DNA of 64,000 nucleotides from Eustoma russellianum (lineage: Eukaryota > Streptophyta > Magnoliopsida > Gentianales > Gentianaceae). Position numbers and translations under genes: made by a program. How positions within the stretch are numbered: the first letter of the stretch is position 1; every line of letters begins with the position of its first letter. Below are positions 45,744 to 57,187 of this stretch, piece after piece. Location: the NCBI GenBank assembly GCA_036186865.1, contig AP025071.1:10151879-10215878 (forward strand), written 5' to 3'. The notes beneath the pieces are model-generated. The model was not told the DNA's origin, searched no databases, and worked only from the letters and a program-made list of their open reading frames with translations.

Positions 45744-46023
45744 TCATAAGATATAAAGATATGATGGTTTGGGAATCAAAATTAAACAATTCCCAGAAAC
45801 ATAATTAGATATGAATAAAAAAAGATCAGTTTTACCTAAGAAATAACAAATGAGCAGAAAAAGGAAGGTACCTCCAGGTATCGTGGGCAGGTGGACTTCG
45901 TTTTCTGGGAGCATCGGGGTTATTAGCCTTGGTTCTGTCGAATTTTTTGGTGGCAGGGGCAGTATTCTCCTCCCGAGCAGCGAAACCTCCATCTCCGTAA
46001 CTTGATCGGTTGGAAACAATCAA
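45744..46023 (-). CDS. Short open frame beside the copia LTR, unknown
   Basis: Two overlapping minus-strand frames. One reads MIVSNRSSYGDGGFAAREEN then PATKKFDRTKANNPDAPRKR, polar and charged, and could be a first exon: a ggtacc donor-like site lies near 45872. No family was recognised. It starts almost at the outer edge of the copia LTR, so it may have lost its promoter. Confidence that this is a real coding piece is low. Confidence 0.3.
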
Positions 46024-46026
46024 TCA

Positions 46027-47324
46027 TGTACAAGACGCAATTGTTCAGTGTATGCGTATACAAACGGTAAACTAAACCTGAGGCGAGTCGAAGACTCTGT
46101 CCTTAAGGCGTATTGATCCGGTATACTGTGCCTAACTGGCGTTACCAACCGTCTCCCAGGATACAACGGGTACCTGTTCAGTTGAGCGGCACAGCTAAAC
46201 TTGAACAACAGCGAACCTTCGAGTGTCCTGACTTCTCTTGAAGAAAGTATGAAGATGAATGCGAAATCAGAAGATGAGTGTGTGTTTAGATTGCACACAC
46301 ATCCTCTGTTTATATAGAGGGATCGGTTGGAAATCGGTTTTCGCAGAAGAAATCGTGACAGTCGGATCATAACCGTAGATCGACTAAAGCCGTCAGATGA
46401 AAACATCCCAGTGGTTTTGGAAGGTTTAAATTACAGCCGTTAGATGGAAAACCGAAATGCAGGATTAAACCTGGAGCGTTAGATGAAAACCACATTCGGT
46501 TGGGCGGTTAGGTCAGTTCGAATTTTAGCCGTTGGATCAAGCTGCCTTTTCCGCCACCGTTAGATCAAAACTGTTTGATCTTATCGCACATCGGAGGAGA
46601 CCGTTTTATTCAAATTTAAAACATAATAGTTCGATTTAAAACATAACCGCTCGATTTAAACCATAACCGAACGTTTAATTATAATTGAAACGCGTTTAAC
46701 TGTTTGTACTGGACCGAACCCTTGAATCGGAGAGCATTTGGGCCGCTGCACAGCTAGGCTTGAAGCCTTTAATTTATTTACAAAAAATAATTAATCCAAA
46801 GCCCAAATAAATTTTCTCCAAAAAGATAGGAACCGGCCGTGCGCACATGCCCATGTGCTTCGAGCCACGAGCCACGAGCCGAGCCAAGCCGAGCCGGACG
46901 GGCAGGCGGAGGCGGCGCGCATGTAGCACTTTCTAGGTCTTCCCTCCGGTCAAAAACTTCTCATGCCCCAAGGGTACATCTAAAGTGTCCATTCTATCCA
47001 TTTATAAGGTGGCTAAATAAGTTCAATTATCCAATGTGGTATTCCTCCAAAAGGGTGATGTGGTCTCCTAAGAATAGGACACATCACCCATTAAATCATG
47101 TTTTTCATCTACTTTGAGCATTAATTTCTCATTCACTGGTATCTTAATTGAGTGATTCCAAAGCCTAAAATTAACTACTCGTTACGTAGATAATTAAGGA
47201 CTCATCAGTTTTCGATTTTCATTAATGGAAACTAATCATAATTAAGCTCAAAGTATGTTGCTAAATCAAGTTTGGCAACTTTCCTTAATGGGCCAAAGCC
47301 CAAACTTCCAATTCCTCCAACAAT
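46027..47324 (-). repeat. 3' LTR of an Ivana/Tork-like copia element, minus strand
   Basis: On the minus strand it starts tgttggaggaattgg immediately after a polypurine tract (gtgggggat) and its inferred end is gtcttgtaca at 46027, about 1298 bp. It has a strong ctatataaacag promoter box (46306-46317) followed by an A/C-rich start region. The partner LTR is not in the window, so the far end is tentative. A GC-rich block lies at about 46840-46925. Confidence 0.75.
46306..46317 (-). promoter_or_regulatory. TATA box in copia LTR
   Basis: Minus strand ctatataaacag, about 280 bp before the inferred LTR end, followed by gatgtgtgtgcaatc. Confidence 0.6.
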
Positions 47325-47725
47325 CCCCCACATGAATAGAAATTAATGCAAATGTAGATGCAGACTCTAAGGAGAAGTCAGAAGGAAAATATTGCATCAG
47401 AAGAGGTAGCTTCTTGCTTTGAACCCTTCTTAGTGATGTACCATCAGATTCACTCGGCTAATTAGTGACTTGATGTCTTGAATCAGTCAGCCTTTGCTGC
47501 AAACCTAGACAACGATACTCATACAACATTTCCTTTAACACCCTTTTGGTTCTTATGGTTGTGTTCGTTTTGGCCATGAACAACCTGGTTTCAGAAAGTG
47601 TTTTAGAGAAATCTTGCCTCACAGAGTTCTCATAGAAGCGGCCCCACTTCACACTTACATAGGTGATTCCTATCAGGAGCATTCTGCCATACCCCACTTG
47701 ATGTATCAAGATATAGGACATCATT
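47325..47725 (-). mobile_element. Copia 3' untranslated region, part next to the LTR
   Basis: Begins (on +) with atcccccac, the complement of the polypurine tract. No coding region. It ends at the E3 target duplication (tcatt, 47721-47725) and continues at 56298. The 88-codon minus-strand frame at 47458-47724 lies here and is not recognised. Confidence 0.7.
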
Positions 47726-48838
47726 TGATGCGTGCAACTCGTGGACTCCTATAATTCCACCTTCCAAACGTCCTTTCACAAAGGGTTAGGCACAAGAAAG
47801 AAGAATTCCCCTTGCTTCCTTAGTGACTAAAAAACGTGTGGATTAAAATGAGCAAGACCAACACTTCAAGATGGTCGTTGATCAGGCAAACCAAAACGGC
47901 CCTCCTGGACGGCATCTTTAAGCAATAGCAACACCTTCTAAACGCTCAACCTTGAAGGATCTTAACTTAGGTTTTTAATCCAAAACCAAGAAAACAAAGT
48001 CTCACACAAAGTGAAAGAAATATCAAAAATTCTTATTCATCAAAAGGTGAGTTTACAATCGGCCAAAGGGGTCTATTTATAAGCCTTATTCCACGTCCTA
48101 TTATCCTTCAAATGACCAGAAATTATTTCAAAATAAGCTAGCTAATAATGTTTGAAAATTGGAAATTTTTTGAATTCAAAACTAAAACAAATTCTAGCTA
48201 AAATTTGAAATGCTTGCAAGATCTCCTTCTCTCCATGTTCAGCCGTGTATGAGAGCCAATTAATGCCTTGGAAGAGCTGATTTGATGAGTAGGATGAGGC
48301 CTGAACTTGAATTCAAAAGTTGGTTGAATTTGAATTCGAGTTGATTTTAAATTTGAGTTTGCTTTGAACTTGGCTCTTGCATATCTTTTCCCACCTATTC
48401 CAGCCGTGTATTTGTTGGTGAATGGAGGTTAGAAAATCTGATTCGATGTTGATAAGCTGGCTGGAATTGAATCCAAATGATGGTTGAAGTTTGAATTCAA
48501 ATTGAGTTTGAATTTGAATTCAAACTTGGATTCCATTTGAATTGGAATTTATCCTTCCTTTCTCCTTCAAAATGGCGTGTAGGTTGGCTGAGATGATAGC
48601 TGAATTCCTTTTGAAATGTAAGCCTCAAATTGGTTGAAACTTGAATTCAAATTATGGTTGAATTTAAATTCAAGTTTAACTTCAAATTGATCTTCATCTT
48701 TTCTTCAATCTTGGCCGGCCCCCTTTTGCTTCTTGGAGATGATTTTGAGTTCAATTTTGAAAGGAGGAATCCATCTTGGACACATTTGAATTTGTCTTTG
48801 TGAAGACAAACATTCTCTTCAAGACAACATTCTTTTTT
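47726..48838 (-). repeat. 3' LTR of E3, truncated at its start
   Basis: Near-identical to 54861-55971. On + it starts tgatgcgtgcaactcg. Homology to the 5' LTR ends in a T-run (ttctttttt, 48830-48838) that is also the A-rich end of the integrase frame, so the exact breakpoint is ambiguous within about 9 bp. Contains many ttgaattcaaa-type words. Confidence 0.88.
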
Positions 48839-49779
48839 TAACTTGTTCATGCAGTTTCTTTATCTTGTCCGCTTTTTTGTTTACCATCAAGACTAGAACG
48901 TTCATGCACGGGAATAGGGATCAAATCGAGGGGAGACAAGGGATTAAAGCCATACACGATTTCAAATAGACTATGCAAGGTACCGTGATGGACACTCCTA
49001 TTGTATGCAAATTCGATATATGGTAAACAATCTTCCCAATGTTTAATGTGTTTTTGCAAAATGGCACGCAAAAGTTGAGAAAGAGTACGATTAACGACTT
49101 CAGTTTGTCTATCAGTTTGTGGGTGTGCGGTGGTTGAAAACAACAATTGTGTATCAAGTTTAGCCCACAAAACATGCCAAAAATGATTCAAAAATTTTAT
49201 ATCTCTATCACTTACAATTGTACGTTGCATTCCATGCAATCTCACAATTTCTTTGAAGAACAAATCAGCAACATGTGTGGCATCATCGACTTTCCTACAT
49301 GCAATGAAATGTGCCATTTTTGAAAATCGATCAACCACAACATAAATGCTATCACGTCCTCCCCGAGACCTAGGAAGTCCTAAAACAAAGTCCATGGAGA
49401 TGTCAATCCAAGGGGCGTCAGGGACGGGTAAAGGCGTGTAAAGGCCATGTGGCTGGGACTTGGATTTGGCTTGTTTGAAAGTGATGCAACTACCACATAA
49501 CCTTTCGACATCTACGCGTATGTGGGGCCAATAAAAATGTTCTTTAAGAGTCTCAAGGGTTTTGAACACTCCGAAATGACCCATTAAACTTCCCACATAG
49601 GCTTCTCTAGTCAATGCTTCTCGTAGGGATGTTTGGGGAACACACAACTTATGTTCTTTGAAAAGATAACCCTCATGTATGTAAAATTTCCCAAAGGGTG
49701 CATCTGTACAAGCCTCAAAAATGGTGCCAAAGTCATGGTCGTTTGGATATAAGTCCTTAAGTGATTCGAATCCTAAGAA
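48839..49779 (-). pseudogene. pol: E3 integrase, C-terminus deleted
   Basis: Minus-strand frame 49647-48847, preceded without shift by 49779-49648 after one TGA (49780-49782). Zinc-finger His are in LMGHFGVFKTLETLKEHFYW; the finger's last Cys is Phe (CITF where CxxC is expected). Core: Asp in DISMDFVLGLPRSRGG, Asp in VSDRDIKFLNHF, Glu in DRQTEVVNRTL (Gly to Arg in front). A one-base gain in an A-run near 48870 shifts the frame; the unshifted reading goes on through KKLHEQVKKR right up to the LTR, showing that the coding sequence is fused to the LTR. Confidence 0.88.
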
Positions 49780-50643
49780 TCATGAAGATAATGTAGTTAC
49801 TAACGTGTATCTCCTAGAGAGTACATCGGCAACTATATTGTCCTTTCCTTGTTTGTACTTAATCACGTAGGGGAATTGTTCTATGTACTCTACCCATTTG
49901 GCATGTCTTTTGTTCAACTTTCCTTGCCCTTTAAGATACTTAAGGCTTTCGTGGTCAGTGTGGATTACAAACTCTTTAGATTGAAGATAGTGTTGCCAAG
50001 TTTGTAGGGATCTCACGAGGGCATAAAGTTCCTTATCGTAGGTAGAGTAATTCAATGCAGCTCCTTTCAATTTCTCACTAAAATAGGCTATGGGTTTCTT
50101 TCCTTGGGTTAAAACTGCACCTATACCCACTCCACTTGCATCACACTCGATCTCAAAAGTCTCGTCAAAATTTGGTAGCCTAAGTATGGGTGCAGTGGTT
50201 AGCCTATGCTTAAGTTCATCAAATGCCTGTTTTTGTGGCTCTTCCCACCTAAAGGGCACATCTTTTTTAACAATTTCATTTAGGGGTGCAGCTATGGAAG
50301 AAAAATCTTTGACAAAGCGTCTATAAAAACTTGCAAGTCCATGGAAACTGCGAACTTCCCTTACAGTCTTAGGTATAGGCCACTCCACAATTGACCTAAT
50401 CTTTTCCTCATCCATTTCTACTCCCTCAGCCGAAATGACAAAGCCTAGAAAAACTACGCGTTCTAAACAAAAGGAGCACTTCTTAAAGTTGGCGTAAAGT
50501 TGTTCTTGCTTAAGCTTTTCAAAAACGGCTCTAATGTGGTCAAGATGATCTTCTATGGTTTGGGAATAGATTAGGATATCATCGAAATAGACAACGACAA
50601 AGCGTCCTATGAACGCACGTAAGACTTCATTCATTAGCCTCAT
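49780..50643 (-). pseudogene. pol: E3 reverse transcriptase C-part and RNase H
   Basis: Open on the minus strand for 287 codons. RLMNEVLRAFIGRFVVVYFD with the catalytic FDDIL box, then ERVVFLGFVISAEGVEMDEE, REVRSFHGLASFYRRFVKDF, and RNase H with ECDASGVGIGAVLTQ, YDKELYALVRSLQTWQHYL, TDHESLKYLKGQGKLNKRHA and VADVLSRRYT. Ends at TGA 49780-49782 and continues in the same frame as integrase. Confidence 0.92.
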
Positions 50644-51005
50644 AAAAGGGCATCACTAACCACTCATAGAGCCCAAACTTGGTTTTAAATGCAGTCTTCC
50701 ATTCGTCCCCTTCTCTAATGCTGCTTAAGGTCGATTTTGGTGAAGAATTTAGATCCGTGCAGCATGTCCAACATATCGTCTAGCCTAGGTATGGGGTACC
50801 TATATTTGACGGTAATTTTGTTTATGGCTTGGGAATCGGTACACATTCTCCACGTTCCATCCTTTTTGGGTACTAAAATGACTGGGACGACAGATGGGCT
50901 TAGGCTCTCTCGGACTTGTCCACTCGCTAGGAGCTCCTCTACTTGCCTTTGGATTTCTTTGGTTTCTTCGGGGTTGGCTCGATAGGCTGGGCGATTGGGT
51001 AACAC
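50644..51005 (-). pseudogene. pol: E3 reverse transcriptase N-part, with two small deletions
   Basis: Minus strand: QRQVEELLASGQVRESLSPS, VILVPKKDGTWRMCTDSQAI, YPIPRLDDML, FFTKIDLK. The SGYHQ block after KIDLK is lost and the frame shifts; EWLVMPF is followed directly by MRLMNEVL, so the GLTNAPSTF block is missing. Both blocks form the polymerase core, so this enzyme cannot work. Confidence 0.88.
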
Positions 51006-51095
51006 GGCTCCTGGGACAAAGTCGATTTGGTGTTCTATTCCTCTGATGGGTGGTAAGACGGATGGTGGTTCGGAGGGAAATAGAACTTCATATTC

Positions 51096-51497
51096 TTAGA
51101 TAAGGGATGCAACTGATGTAGGTAAGTTTGGTGGGAGTTCTTCTAGGGCAAGGTGACACGACTTTGGGATGATGATGAGGACAGTTTGGTTGTTATAAAG
51201 GGCGCGTGTGACCTCTCTTTTCTTTGCGAAATACCCACATTTCTTTTTGGAATCGTTGACACTTAGGGGCACTACCTCTTTTCCCTTGCTCTCGTGTTTT
51301 TTGTTCTCACTTTTCATGCATTCCACGAATTTTCTCTCGGCTTCTTTTTCCTTAGGATCAGCCCTAGACTTAAACATGCGCTGGTGATCCTCGTGTACTT
51401 TGTGTGGTGGAAGTGCATGCAATTTGTACAATTTTCCATTCAATTTGAAAGAATAACGATTCAAATAACCATCACATGTCACATGTCGATCAAATTG
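51096..51497 (-). pseudogene. E3 gag-pol linker after protease
   Basis: Follows LLGRP of the protease in the same frame after a TGA at a Trp position. Reads FDRHVTCDGYLNRYSFKLNG, then a Lys/Glu-rich linker and ALYNNQTVLIIIPK. Ends with TAA near 51096 and continues to EYEVLFPSEPPSVLPPIRGI before the reverse transcriptase. Confidence 0.75.
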
Positions 51498-53187
51498 TCA
51501 TGGCCTACCAAGTAAGATATGACTAGCATGCATTGGTGCAACATCGCATAGAACATCATCTTTGTAACTACCAATGCTAAGAGAAATCAAAACTTGTTTA
51601 CTTACGCTAACTTCGCAATCATTTAGCCATGCAAGTTTGTAAGGATGCGGATGATTTGTCATAGGCAAATTCAGTTTTCTTACCAATTCGATACTAGCCA
51701 CATTCGCACAAGAACCGAAATCAATGATCATGGTGCATACTTTATCATTTATCATGCAATGAATATGGAAAATGTTTTCTCGATGTTGTTCGTGATCATC
51801 TAATTTCGGATATGCATTTAAAGCTCGACGCACAACAAGAAACTCCTTAGTGTCAAAATCATCTAATGTGCCTAGATCCTCTTCAGGTTCAATTTCATTA
51901 TCATGCTCAGACTCGTTTTCATGCTCGGACTCAGACACATATTCGTTTGTCTCCTCAATTAACATGATTCGTTTTGCATTATGACACTCTTTTCCTATGT
52001 GACCACGTCCTTGACATTTATAACATTTAATGTCTCTAAACCTGTTTGAGGGGTCAGAAGAATTTCTGGTAGGAGCCTTTTGTTGGTTGCGGTCATCTCT
52101 CCTTTGTGTGGATTGCACACGATTGTCCATTCTTTGTGACGCACCTTGATCACGTGATTGGCCTCCTATAGGCCGTGAACTTCCCGTTCCTGAAGGCTTG
52201 CTGGGAAATCTTGATGAAGAGTGATTAGTACGATAAGTGGAATTGAAATTGGTGGAACTACGTACCTTTAATTGGTGTTCAATCTTTTCCGCCATATGGA
52301 CCATAGTTGTGAGGTCGAGATAAGGTTGAAGGTCAACCCTTTGCACAATCTCCCTGTTTAAACCATGTAAGAAACAAGCCTTGGTGGCTTCTTCAGGTTC
52401 CTGCAAGTTAGACATTTCCAACAAAATTTCTAACTCCTTATAATACTCGTCTACACTTTTGGAAACTTGTTTGCAAACTCGTGAAAATAGAGATCTCATA
52501 ATTGTTTGGGATAAAACGTTGTCTCATTTCAAACTTCATTTATTCCCAAGTGGCAATTGGAGGTTGCCTTGTCTTAGTTCTATTTCGACACAAATTTGTC
52601 CACCAATTAAGTGCATAACCAGAAAACTCAATAGAAGCGTACCTCACTTTTTGTAATTCACTATAATTGGTACAAGAAAAGATTAAATCCACTTTGGTTT
52701 CCCATTCTAAATATTCCTCCGCATTACTTTTACCATAAAACGTGGGAATATTTATTTTGGTTTTGAGAAAATCATCAACTTGCGGGAAAAGGGGATTTTG
52801 GCGTCTTTGGTAACCACGGGGAGGGTGGTCATCAAAGTCATAATCATCATGCTCATATGGAATGTAATCATCGTTGTACCTTCGTGGGACGTACCTTCTT
52901 GGTTGTGTGGGAGGAACAAACCTTCGTGCCTCGATATGTGGCGGTCTAAGGTTGTCATCTTCAACTTCCTCTGGTGGATGGCGCCTAGGTTGTGGTAGGG
53001 GAACGGCCCTGCTTGTACCTTGGCCATCACTCGTTTTGTAGCTTTGCTCCACGTCTTCCAAGCGATGCTTAATTACCTCATTGTCATGCATGAGTTTCTT
53101 AAGCATCTCCAGCATTTGTTGTTGCGTGTTGTCAATAGTTTTGGCCTCTTTTGACTTGCTAGATGCTGAGTGAGTGCTGCTATCCAT
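51498..53187 (-). pseudogene. gag: E3 gag and protease
   Basis: Minus strand. 53187-52540 starts MDSSTHSASSKSKEAKTIDN with a coiled-coil-like start, a Pro/Arg-rich part (QPRRYVPRRYNDDY) and capsid signature IPTFYGKSNAEEYLEWETKV, SGYALNWWTNLCRN. A TAA at 52540 and a frameshift near 52505 precede 52499-51498: KSVDEYYKELEILLEMSN, AEKIEHQLKVRS, one CCHC knuckle (CYKCQGRGHIGKEC), an acidic stretch and a protease site IIDFGSCANVASIELV (Asp-Phe-Gly where related elements have Asp-Gly-Gly) and HILLGRP. The start is the first ATG of the long frame. Confidence 0.88.
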
Positions 53188-54841
53188 GTTTTACCTAAAG
53201 TGATCAATTAAAAACGAAAAGAGAAGAAAAGAAGCAAACTAACACAAAGACAAGCAAACGTTAAGGGATTAGTAAAAAAACAAACTATGAACACTCCGCT
53301 TTTTCTTCTTTCCACTCTCTTACCACTTTGCTTCTTGGATAACCTGAAGTTAAGAAGACTCAAAGTGATCAATAAGAAAGTGTATCGCTAATGCTTCTTC
53401 AAATCACAATGTTCTCCACTTGTTCTTCCTTGTTGCGTTCAAGTTGCACCAATTAGTATCAAAGTAGATTCAATTGAAATGAACACAAACTTGAACGTTC
53501 TAATAAGATTCAAAGAAAATAAGCAACAAAAGTTGATGTATAAGGCTGAACCAAAGATAAACTAAGGGTTGCCGTGGGCAATCTTTAGTTAATTTTGATT
53601 CTATGCACTTACTATCCACAAAATGGTTCAAGTCATGCAACAATCGAGCAACTAAGTGTGTGATTGGTTCAAGAAGAGTAGGATAAGGAGAATAGGGCGG
53701 TTGTATGTAGTAAGGAACGAAATACGGTATCCAAGGTTTGCAAATCGTACCAAAAATTTTCCACGCAATGCACAAACGTTTTGCCCTTTTTCTTTTCTCT
53801 TGTTCTTTTGTTTTTCTTTTTCTTCCTTGCTATTTCAATTAAGCAAGGTTCAGATTCTCTTTTTTGACTAGGGGTAGAATTGAAATTTCACGCATTTTGC
53901 ACTTAGCACTTTCGTTTTTGGATAGAATAGTGCAATGTATTTAAAATGCAATTTGTAACTTGGACTTCCAATGAAAATAACCTTGGAAAGTGATGGAAAT
54001 TGGGGTAGGGCCGAATGGGGTTAGGGTTAGGTTTTTGATTTTTTTAAATGTCTTGGGTATTTACTGGATTGGGGTTTGGGAGTTGATTGTTTGGTGTATA
54101 TGGCTATTTGTGGTTGGTAATTGATGGTTGGTGTGGTCAATTTGGGTATTGGTTGGTTTAGGACAGAATTTGAACAAAATTCAAATTCTAGGGTTAGGGT
54201 TTATTTGAATGAATTGGGATCTTTAGATTTTGATTGTGTTTGGTAAAATTGGTTTGGGGCTTATTGTTCTGGGTGTAAATAGGGTCGTTTGCAATCAGGT
54301 TGGTGAGTTTTAGGGTGGGGTTGGAGTGGGGGCTAATTGGGCGTGGTGTGTGGGGGTAGGATTAGGGTTTTGTTGTTGAAAATGGTTCGTGAAGACAAAC
54401 ACACGTAGGACTAACTTGATTTAAAGCATGAAATCAATCACGATGCGAATCAGAAGATGCATACAATCATTACCAACTAAAAGCTTCGGTAGCAACAAGA
54501 TGACTTGAAACCGAGGTAGCTTTATAGGCTGATGGTTGGAATATTTAAAAGAAGGCTGAATGTAACCTAAAATGCAACAAACCCTAATTTGTTCAAGTTT
54601 GAACGACTCAAAATCAGATTGTGATGCGAAAAGGAAATAAAAGAGATGGTACTTGAATGATGAAAAGCAAAATGCAACAACATGCAAGGACTTAAAGCAA
54701 TGTTTGTTTTTGGACGTTTTGTTTTTTTGTATGAGATGCAAGACATTGGCGTGTAGATTGAGGGGTAGAAGAAGGACTCAACTGAAATTGAAATGACTAG
54801 ACTCAAATGAAAAGGAAATGATAGATGGTGGAATAGAGTAA
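53188..54841 (-). other. E3 untranslated leader
   Basis: About 1.65 kb between the PBS and gag ATG. T/G-rich on the + strand at 54000-54370 with agggttagggtt-like words that are not a telomeric array. Minus-strand frames 54929-54421 and 53775-53500 have no recognisable protein. Confidence 0.6.
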
Positions 54842-54860
54842 CCTCGCTTTGATACCAATT
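54842..54860 (-). other. Primer-binding site of E3
   Basis: Minus strand aattggtatcaaagcgagg, two bases after the LTR end (gcatca); complementary to the 3' end of Met tRNA. Confidence 0.85.
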
Positions 54861-56297
54861 TGATGCGTGCAACTCGTGGTCTCCTATAATTCCATCTTCC
54901 AAACGTCCTTCACAAAGGGTTAGGCACAAGGAAGAAGACTTCCCCTTGCTTCCTTAGTGACTAAAAAACGTGTGGATTAAAATGAGCAAGACCAACACTT
55001 CAAGATGGTCGTTGATCAGGCAAACCAAAACGGCCCTCCTGGACGGCACCTTTAAGCAATGGCAACACCTTCAAAATGCTCAACCTTGAAGGATCTTAAC
55101 TTAGGTTTTTAATGCAAAACCAAGAAAACAAAGTCTCACACAAAGTGAAAGAAATATCAAGAATTCTTATTCATCAAAAGGTGAGTTTACAATCGGCCAA
55201 AGGGGTCTATTTATAGGCCTTATTCCACGTCCTATTATCCTTTAAATGACCAGAAATTATTTCAAAATAAGCTAGCTAATAATGTTTGAAAATTGGAAAT
55301 TATTTGAATTCAAAACTAAAACAAATTCTAGCTAAAATTTGAAATGCTTGCAAGATCTCCTTCTCTCCATGTTCAGCCATGTATGAGAGCCTTTTAGTGC
55401 CTTGGAAGAGCTGATTTGATGATTAGGATGAGGCCTGAACTTGAATTCAAAAGTTGGTTGAATTTGAATTCAAGTTGATTTTGAATTTGAGTTTTCTTTG
55501 AACTTGGCTCTTGCATATCTTTTCCCACCTATTCCAGCCGTGTATTTGTTGGTGAATGGAGGTTAGAAAATCTGATTTGATGTTGATCAGCTGGCTGGAA
55601 TTGAATCCAAATGATGGTTGAAGTTTGAATTCAAATTGAGTTTGAATTTGAATTCAACTTGGATTCAATTTGAATTGGAATTTATCCTTCCTTTCTCCTT
55701 CAAAATGGCGTGTAGGTTGGCTGAGATGATAGCTGAATTCCTTTTGAAATGTAAGCCTCAAATTGGTTGAAACTTGAATTCAAATTATGGTTGAATTTAA
55801 ATTCAAGTTTAACTTCAGATTGATCTTCACCTTTTCTTCAATCTTGGCCGGCCCCCTTTTGCTCCTTGGAGATGATTTTGAGTTCCATTTTGAAAGGAGG
55901 AATCCATCTTGGACACATTTGAATTTGTCTTTGTGAAGACAAACATTCTCTTCAAGACAACATTCTTTTTTGTCTTTCTTTTTGCCACACATGCCTATGT
56001 TGCCTATCTTGGGCCTCCATTTTATTTTGGACTTTCATGTACCTAATTTACCTACAAAGAAAAGACATAAAAACAAAGATCACAAGGAACAAGATAATAA
56101 AACACATATGCATATGCATCAATGTTCAAAGAGTGGGTTCAATGAAGTGAACCCATGGAACCTTAGGTTCATCTTGAACATGCTTATACAAGAAGGTGGC
56201 AACTTGATGACAAAGTTCTCTTGCCCTTCTTCTTGTCATAGGACCCTTGACCTCTTGATGGGGCCCTTGATCCTCATCGGACCCTTGATCCTCATCA
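54861..56297 (-). repeat. 5' LTR of E3 (1437 bp), carrying the pol tail
   Basis: On the minus strand it starts tgatgaggatcaagg at 56297 and ends cacgcatca at 54861. The outer 335 bp are absent from the 3' LTR because of the deletion. They begin with an open reading (about 56296-56140): DEDQGSDEDQGPHQEVKGPM and TRRRARELCHQVATFLYKH, which resembles the GPITRARA-type C-terminal tail of plant chromovirus Pol. The target duplication at 56298-56302 fixes the end. Confidence 0.82.
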
Positions 56298-57187
56298 TCA
56301 TTAAAAGCCTTAGCTTACCCTAAATATTCTCTGCAGACAGCACTCTTATGTAACGGAATGAGCAAGTGCTAAACTGAAACTTCATAACTTAGTTGTCCCA
56401 TTGAACCAAGATTCTGGGATCTCCAGTCAGCAAGGTTGGGTTACCATTACAAAGATTCTTGTATTATAGGCTTTAGTCCCATTCCGTTTGCCAATTTTGA
56501 CATCTGATCTCTAGGCAAGCCTTTTGTAAGCGGATCCGCAAGATACTCCATTGATTTTATGTAATCAATGGAAATCACGCCATTAGAGATCAGCTGTTTA
56601 ATGGTGTTATTTCTCCGACGTATGTGTCATGACTTACCATTGTAGATGCTGCTTTGTGCACGTCCTATAGCTGACTGACTATCACAGTGTATACTAATAG
56701 GAGCGATTGGCTTAGGCCAGCATGGAACATCTTCTAGGAAATTTCGAAGCCATTCAGCATCTTCTCCAGCTTTATCCAGTGCTATAAACTTAGCTTCCAA
56801 GTGGACCGAGCTATGCATATTTTTTTGTGGATTTCCACAACACAGCAGCACCACCAACAGTGAATAAGTATCCACTGGTGGACTTCGAGTCCTTACTGTC
56901 TGATATCCAATTTGCATCGCAATATCCTTCTAATACTGCTGGATATCTTGTATAATGTAATCCAAGGTTCAATGTGTATTTCATGTACCTCATCACTCTA
57001 TTTAGAGATTTCCAATGATCATCACTTGGACTACTGGTAAACTTGCTCAATTTGTTTACTGAACAAGCTAAGTCTGGTCTTGTACAATTAGTTATGTACA
57101 TCAGACTCCCGATTGTTGAGAAATATGTTTGGATAATTTTCAAAGTTATGATTTTAAGTGGTAAATGCTTAAAAATATCATACATGG
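56298..57187 (-). pseudogene. Copia RNase H and 3' flank (same element as LTR 46027-47324)
   Basis: Minus strand. 57185-56811 reads TIGSLMYITNCTRPDLACSV, NKLSKFTSSPSDDHWKSLNR, GYCDANWISDSKDSKSTSGY, WKSTKK. After a frameshift 56917-56627 reads EAKFIALDKAGEDAEWLRNF, IHCDSQSAIGRAQSSIYNGK. A stop then separates HIRRRNNTIKQLISNGVISI and the end LADPLTKGLPRDQMSKLANG. This is a typical copia RNase H with the 3' end of pol, then non-coding sequence to the E3 insertion. It is cut upstream at 57188 by SIRE-type LTR sequence. Confidence 0.88.

Larger units (their letters stand above)
47726..56297 (-). mobile_element. E3: chromovirus (CRM/Reina-like), minus strand, internally deleted
   Basis: Inserted in the copia 3' region with target duplication tcatt at 47721-47725 and 56298-56302. 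The 5' LTR (right) is 54861-56297; the 3' LTR (left) is 47726-48829 and lacks its first part. PBS at 54842-54860. Gag, protease, reverse transcriptase, RNase H and integrase follow in order. A deletion joins the integrase directly to the middle of the 3' LTR, removing the integrase C-terminus, any chromodomain, the PPT and about 335 bp of LTR. Multiple stops elsewhere. Confidence 0.88.

Noticed and set aside
46840..47117. 92-codon + strand frame in a GC-rich block
   Set aside because: Lies in the copia LTR on the opposite strand, compositionally Ala/Arg-rich from GC bias, no homologous domain.
54000..54370. agggttagggtt-like words as interstitial telomeric repeat
   Set aside because: Only single imperfect copies scattered in a G/T-rich leader; no tandem array.
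54861..56297. Reading E3 as a tandem LTR-internal-LTR array, because pol-tail sequence precedes the right LTR
   Set aside because: The target duplication tcatt at 47721 and 56298 brackets the whole unit, so the pol tail belongs to the LTR itself and only one element is present.
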